A stretch of DNA of 8,293 nucleotides from Gammaproteobacteria bacterium (GTDB lineage Bacteria; Pseudomonadota; Gammaproteobacteria; Steroidobacterales; Steroidobacteraceae). A program made the position numbers and the translations under genes. Below the pieces are notes generated by a model that worked only from the letters and a program-made list of their open reading frames with translations, had not been told where the DNA came from and searched no databases. The stretch is from the NCBI GenBank assembly GCA_030830595.1, contig JAURMS010000330.1:1-8293 (forward strand), read 5' to 3'. Below are positions 6,665-8,293 of this stretch, piece by piece; within the stretch, counting starts at the first letter, position 1; every line of letters starts with the position of its first letter.

Positions 6665-7827
6665 GGGGCCTCCGTGGCGGCATCCAGGCCGAGCAGTTCA
6701 GCAATGACTTCCCGGTGATACTGGGGCGAGCCCAGCAGGTTCGAGGTGGCCCGGGCGCGCTTGAAGAACAGCTGGGTGTCGTATTCCCAGGTGAAGCCGA
6801 TGCCACCGTGCAGCTGGATGGCGTTACCGGCCACGTCGTGGAAGCCGGACGAGCAATAGACCTTCACGAGGGCCGCGGCCTCGGCCAGCTCCGCGGCGCC
6901 CGTGGCGGGATCTGAACGGTACTCATCCACGACACAGGCCGCGTAGTAGACCGCGGAGCGGGCCGCCTCGCAGATCACCATCATGTCGGCGAGGCGGTGC
7001 TTGATCGCCTGGAAGCTGCCGATGACCCGCCCGAACTGCACGCGCTGGCGGGCATACTCAGTGGTGAGGTCCATCACGGCCTGCATGGCACCGAGTTGCT
7101 CCGCCGCCAGGGCCACCTGCGCCACCTGCAGGCCACGGGCAACCGCCACGCCGCCCCCATCGACCAGGAGGTCGACAGCCTGCACGTTGCTGCATTCGAT
7201 GCGCGCATAGGGTCGCGTGAGGTCCATGGCAGCCAGGGTCTTCACCGCGAGGCCGCTGGCGCCCGCTGCCACGGCCACCATCGCCAGGCCATCACGACCC
7301 GGGCGCCGATCATGGGCAGCAGCAATGAAGGTATCGGCTACGTTGCCGTTCAGCACGAAGGCGGCGTGGCCCCGGAGTTGCACACCGGCCGGGCCCTCCA
7401 CCAGTTCGAGTGCCACTGCATCGCCACCAGGACGACCCGAATCGCCGGTCACGGCGAGCGCCGCCGTGGCCTCGCCGACGGCCAGGCGAGCAAGTATTGC
7501 ATCGCGCGCCTCGGAGGCGGGCGCCTCGAGCAGCAGCGCCGTGGCCAGGCCCGCTGAGGCCAGGAACGGTCCGCCATACAGGCAGCGACCCTGCTCCTCG
7601 AGCAGGATTGCGGTTTCCACCATGCCGAGGCCGGAGCCTCCGACGTCCTCGGGCAGCGAGATGCCCGCCCAGCCAAGCTCGCCAGAGATTTCCTTCCAGA
7701 GCGCGGGATCGTGGCCCTCCGGCAGCAGCATGTCCTTACGCAACCGGGCGGAATCGGCCCGCTTGGAGAGGAAGTCGCGCGCCGCCTCCCGGATGGCTTC
7801 CTGCTCTTCGGTCAATGCAAAGTGCAT
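6661..7827 (-). CDS. ipdE2: Acyl-CoA dehydrogenase, IpdE2-like beta subunit of a heterotetrameric enzyme
   Basis: The protein has 388 residues from ATG at 7825-7827, two bases after the upstream SDR stop, with GGGGA about nine bases before it. A TTG five codons earlier lies inside the SDR gene and was not used. The N-terminus (MHFALTEEQEAIREAARDFL) is typical of the superfamily. It carries the flavin/dimer-interface motif RVQFGRVIGSFQ at 262-273 and the C-terminal QLHGGIGFTWEYD at 338-350. It lacks the usual TEPxAGSD loop: the corresponding area reads LAVTGDSGRPGGD near 124-136. It also lacks a catalytic glutamate at both known positions: Ala236 occupies the isovaleryl-type site, and the IYEGT motif is absent near 362-370. 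These losses complement those of the next gene, marking this as the non-catalytic partner in an alpha2beta2 steroid-type acyl-CoA dehydrogenase. Assignment to ipdE2 rests on pairing with an IpdE1-like gene. Other steroid pairs (ChsE-type) are related alternatives. Confidence 0.85.
   Translation of the reverse strand: MHFALTEEQEAIREAARDFLSKRADSARLRKDMLLPEGHDPALWKEISGELGWAGISLPEDVGGSGLGMVETAILLEEQGRCLYGGPFLASAGLATALLLEAPASEARDAILARLAVGEATAALAVTGDSGRPGGDAVALELVEGPAGVQLRGHAAFVLNGNVADTFIAAAHDRRPGRDGLAMVAVAAGASGLAVKTLAAMDLTRPYARIECSNVQAVDLLVDGGGVAVARGLQVAQVALAAEQLGAMQAVMDLTTEYARQRVQFGRVIGSFQAIKHRLADMMVICEAARSAVYYAACVVDEYRSDPATGAAELAEAAALVKVYCSSGFHDVAGNAIQLHGGIGFTWEYDTQLFFKRARATSNLLGSPQYHREVIAELLGLDAATEAP
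6669..6673 (-). promoter_or_regulatory. Shine-Dalgarno sequence for the ipdE1-like gene
   Basis: GGAGG on the minus strand, four bases before the ATG at 6664, lies inside the last codons of the ipdE2-like gene. Together with the ATGA stop/start overlap it indicates coupled and probably balanced synthesis of the two subunits. Confidence 0.7.
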
Positions 7828-7829
7828 GG

Positions 7830-8293
7830 TCAGGTTCCCCAAACTTTTTTCTGTGGTGGTCGTTCGGCCACGAGCCTGGCGACGACCGGACCAAGCTCCG
7901 CCGGATCCCAGCGTGCGCCCTTGTCGACGGTCGGCCCATCATTCCAGCCGTTGGCGATCGTGATGCGCCCACCCTCGATGTCGAACACCATGCCGGTGAC
8001 GCCAGCCGACTGCGCGCTGCCGAGCCACACGACGAGTGGGGCCACGTTGGCCGGGTCCTGGGCATCGAAACCCGCATCGGGCGCGCGCATCTTGTCGGCA
8101 AAGGCCTGCTCGGTCATGCGGGTGCGTGCGGCCGGGGCCAGGGCGTTCGCGGTGATCCCGTAGCGACCGAGCTCTGCTGCCTGCACCAGGGTGAGGCTGG
8201 CGATGCCGCCCTTGGCCGCTGAATAGACGCTCTGGCTGAAGCTGCCCTGCAGCCCGGCGCCGGAACTCGTGTTGATGATGCGCGCATCGACCG
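7830..8293 (-). CDS. Short-chain dehydrogenase/reductase, C-terminal part (5' end cut by window)
   Basis: The frame is open from the window edge (last whole codon ends at 8291) to TGA at 7830-7832, giving about 153 residues; the GTG at 8184-8186 is internal. Reading from the edge, VDARIINTSSGAGLQG contains the catalytic serine region, and VYSAAKGGIASLTLVQ supplies the catalytic Tyr and Lys (YxxxK). The stretch ELGRYGITANALAPAARTRMTE is the usual SDR segment after that helix. The nucleotide-binding N-terminus lies outside the window. INTSSGAGLQG and the RTRMTE segment recall the Rv3548c and MFE-2 (17-beta-HSD4) hydroxyacyl-CoA dehydrogenase branch found in steroid clusters. A role as the 3-hydroxyacyl-CoA dehydrogenase of the HIP side-chain beta-oxidation round fits the context but is inference. 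The C-terminal tail after VTGMVFDIEGG is long, about 50 residues beyond the usual SDR end, and finishes in a lysine pair encoded by an A-run. Confidence 0.88.
   Translation of the reverse strand, partial: VDARIINTSSGAGLQGSFSQSVYSAAKGGIASLTLVQAAELGRYGITANALAPAARTRMTEQAFADKMRAPDAGFDAQDPANVAPLVVWLGSAQSAGVTGMVFDIEGGRITIANGWNDGPTVDKGARWDPAELGPVVARLVAERPPQKKVWGT

Noticed and set aside
5693..6718. Plus-strand open frame of 341 codons antisense to the ipdE1-like gene.
   Set aside because: It has no domain, signal or family resemblance. The opposite strand encodes a fully conserved acyl-CoA dehydrogenase with proper ribosome-binding site.
7845..7850. Run of six A on the minus strand near the end of the edge SDR. 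A -1 slip there would read into the ipdE2-like frame and fuse the two proteins.
   Set aside because: The codon phase does not match the X-XXY-YYZ slippery heptamer. No stimulatory hairpin was seen, and the ipdE2-like gene has its own well-placed ATG.
1..8293. Search for CRISPR arrays, insertion sequences, tRNA genes, attachment sites and long direct repeats.
   Set aside because: None was seen by eye. The window is almost fully occupied by ordinary protein genes.

Overview
The window is a compact, high-GC stretch of bacterial chromosome. One long minus-strand gene train (from beyond position 8293 down to 1608) runs into the 3' part of a plus-strand TonB-dependent receptor gene (1-1550). A TonB receptor implies an outer membrane, so the host is Gram-negative. 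High GC, dense gene packing and GTG starts suit a steroid- or lipid-degrading proteobacterium (Gamma- or Alphaproteobacteria), but the genus cannot be told from this sequence.

Layout, read in the direction of the minus-strand operon: a short-chain dehydrogenase (SDR) cut by the window edge (8293-7830); an acyl-CoA dehydrogenase of the beta-subunit type (7827-6661, ipdE2-like); a second acyl-CoA dehydrogenase of the alpha-subunit type (6664-5474, close to mycobacterial FadE30/IpdE1); an SDR very close to mycobacterial IpdF (5484-4687); a single-hotdog MaoC-type enoyl-CoA hydratase of the Rv0130 kind (4690-4214); two tandem Lrp/AsnC-family regulators (4199-3717 and 3720-3241); and a GMC-family FAD-dependent alcohol dehydrogenase (3236-1608). 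Every junction overlaps or is separated by at most 14 bases, so this is very probably one transcript. On the plus strand, the receptor gene ends at 1550 and is followed by a strong intrinsic terminator (1575-1604) in the only noticeable intergenic gap. No gene-free stretch exceeds 60 bases.

Functional reading: IpdE1/IpdE2 and IpdF are enzymes of steroid C/D-ring catabolism, which degrades the bicyclic propionate HIP left after rings A and B are removed. IpdE1-IpdE2 introduces the first double bond in the propionyl-CoA side chain of 5OH-HIP-CoA. A hydratase (MaoC candidate) and a hydroxyacyl-CoA dehydrogenase (partial SDR candidate) would continue that beta-oxidation round. IpdF oxidises the ring hydroxyl of the resulting 5-OH-HIC-CoA. 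The GMC enzyme and the AsnC pair are not standard members of this pathway and are the most novel parts: a candidate extra alcohol-oxidising step and a candidate local sensor in place of the actinobacterial TetR regulator KstR2. The convergent TonB receptor could import a steroid or other hydrophobic substrate, but that is inferred only from position.
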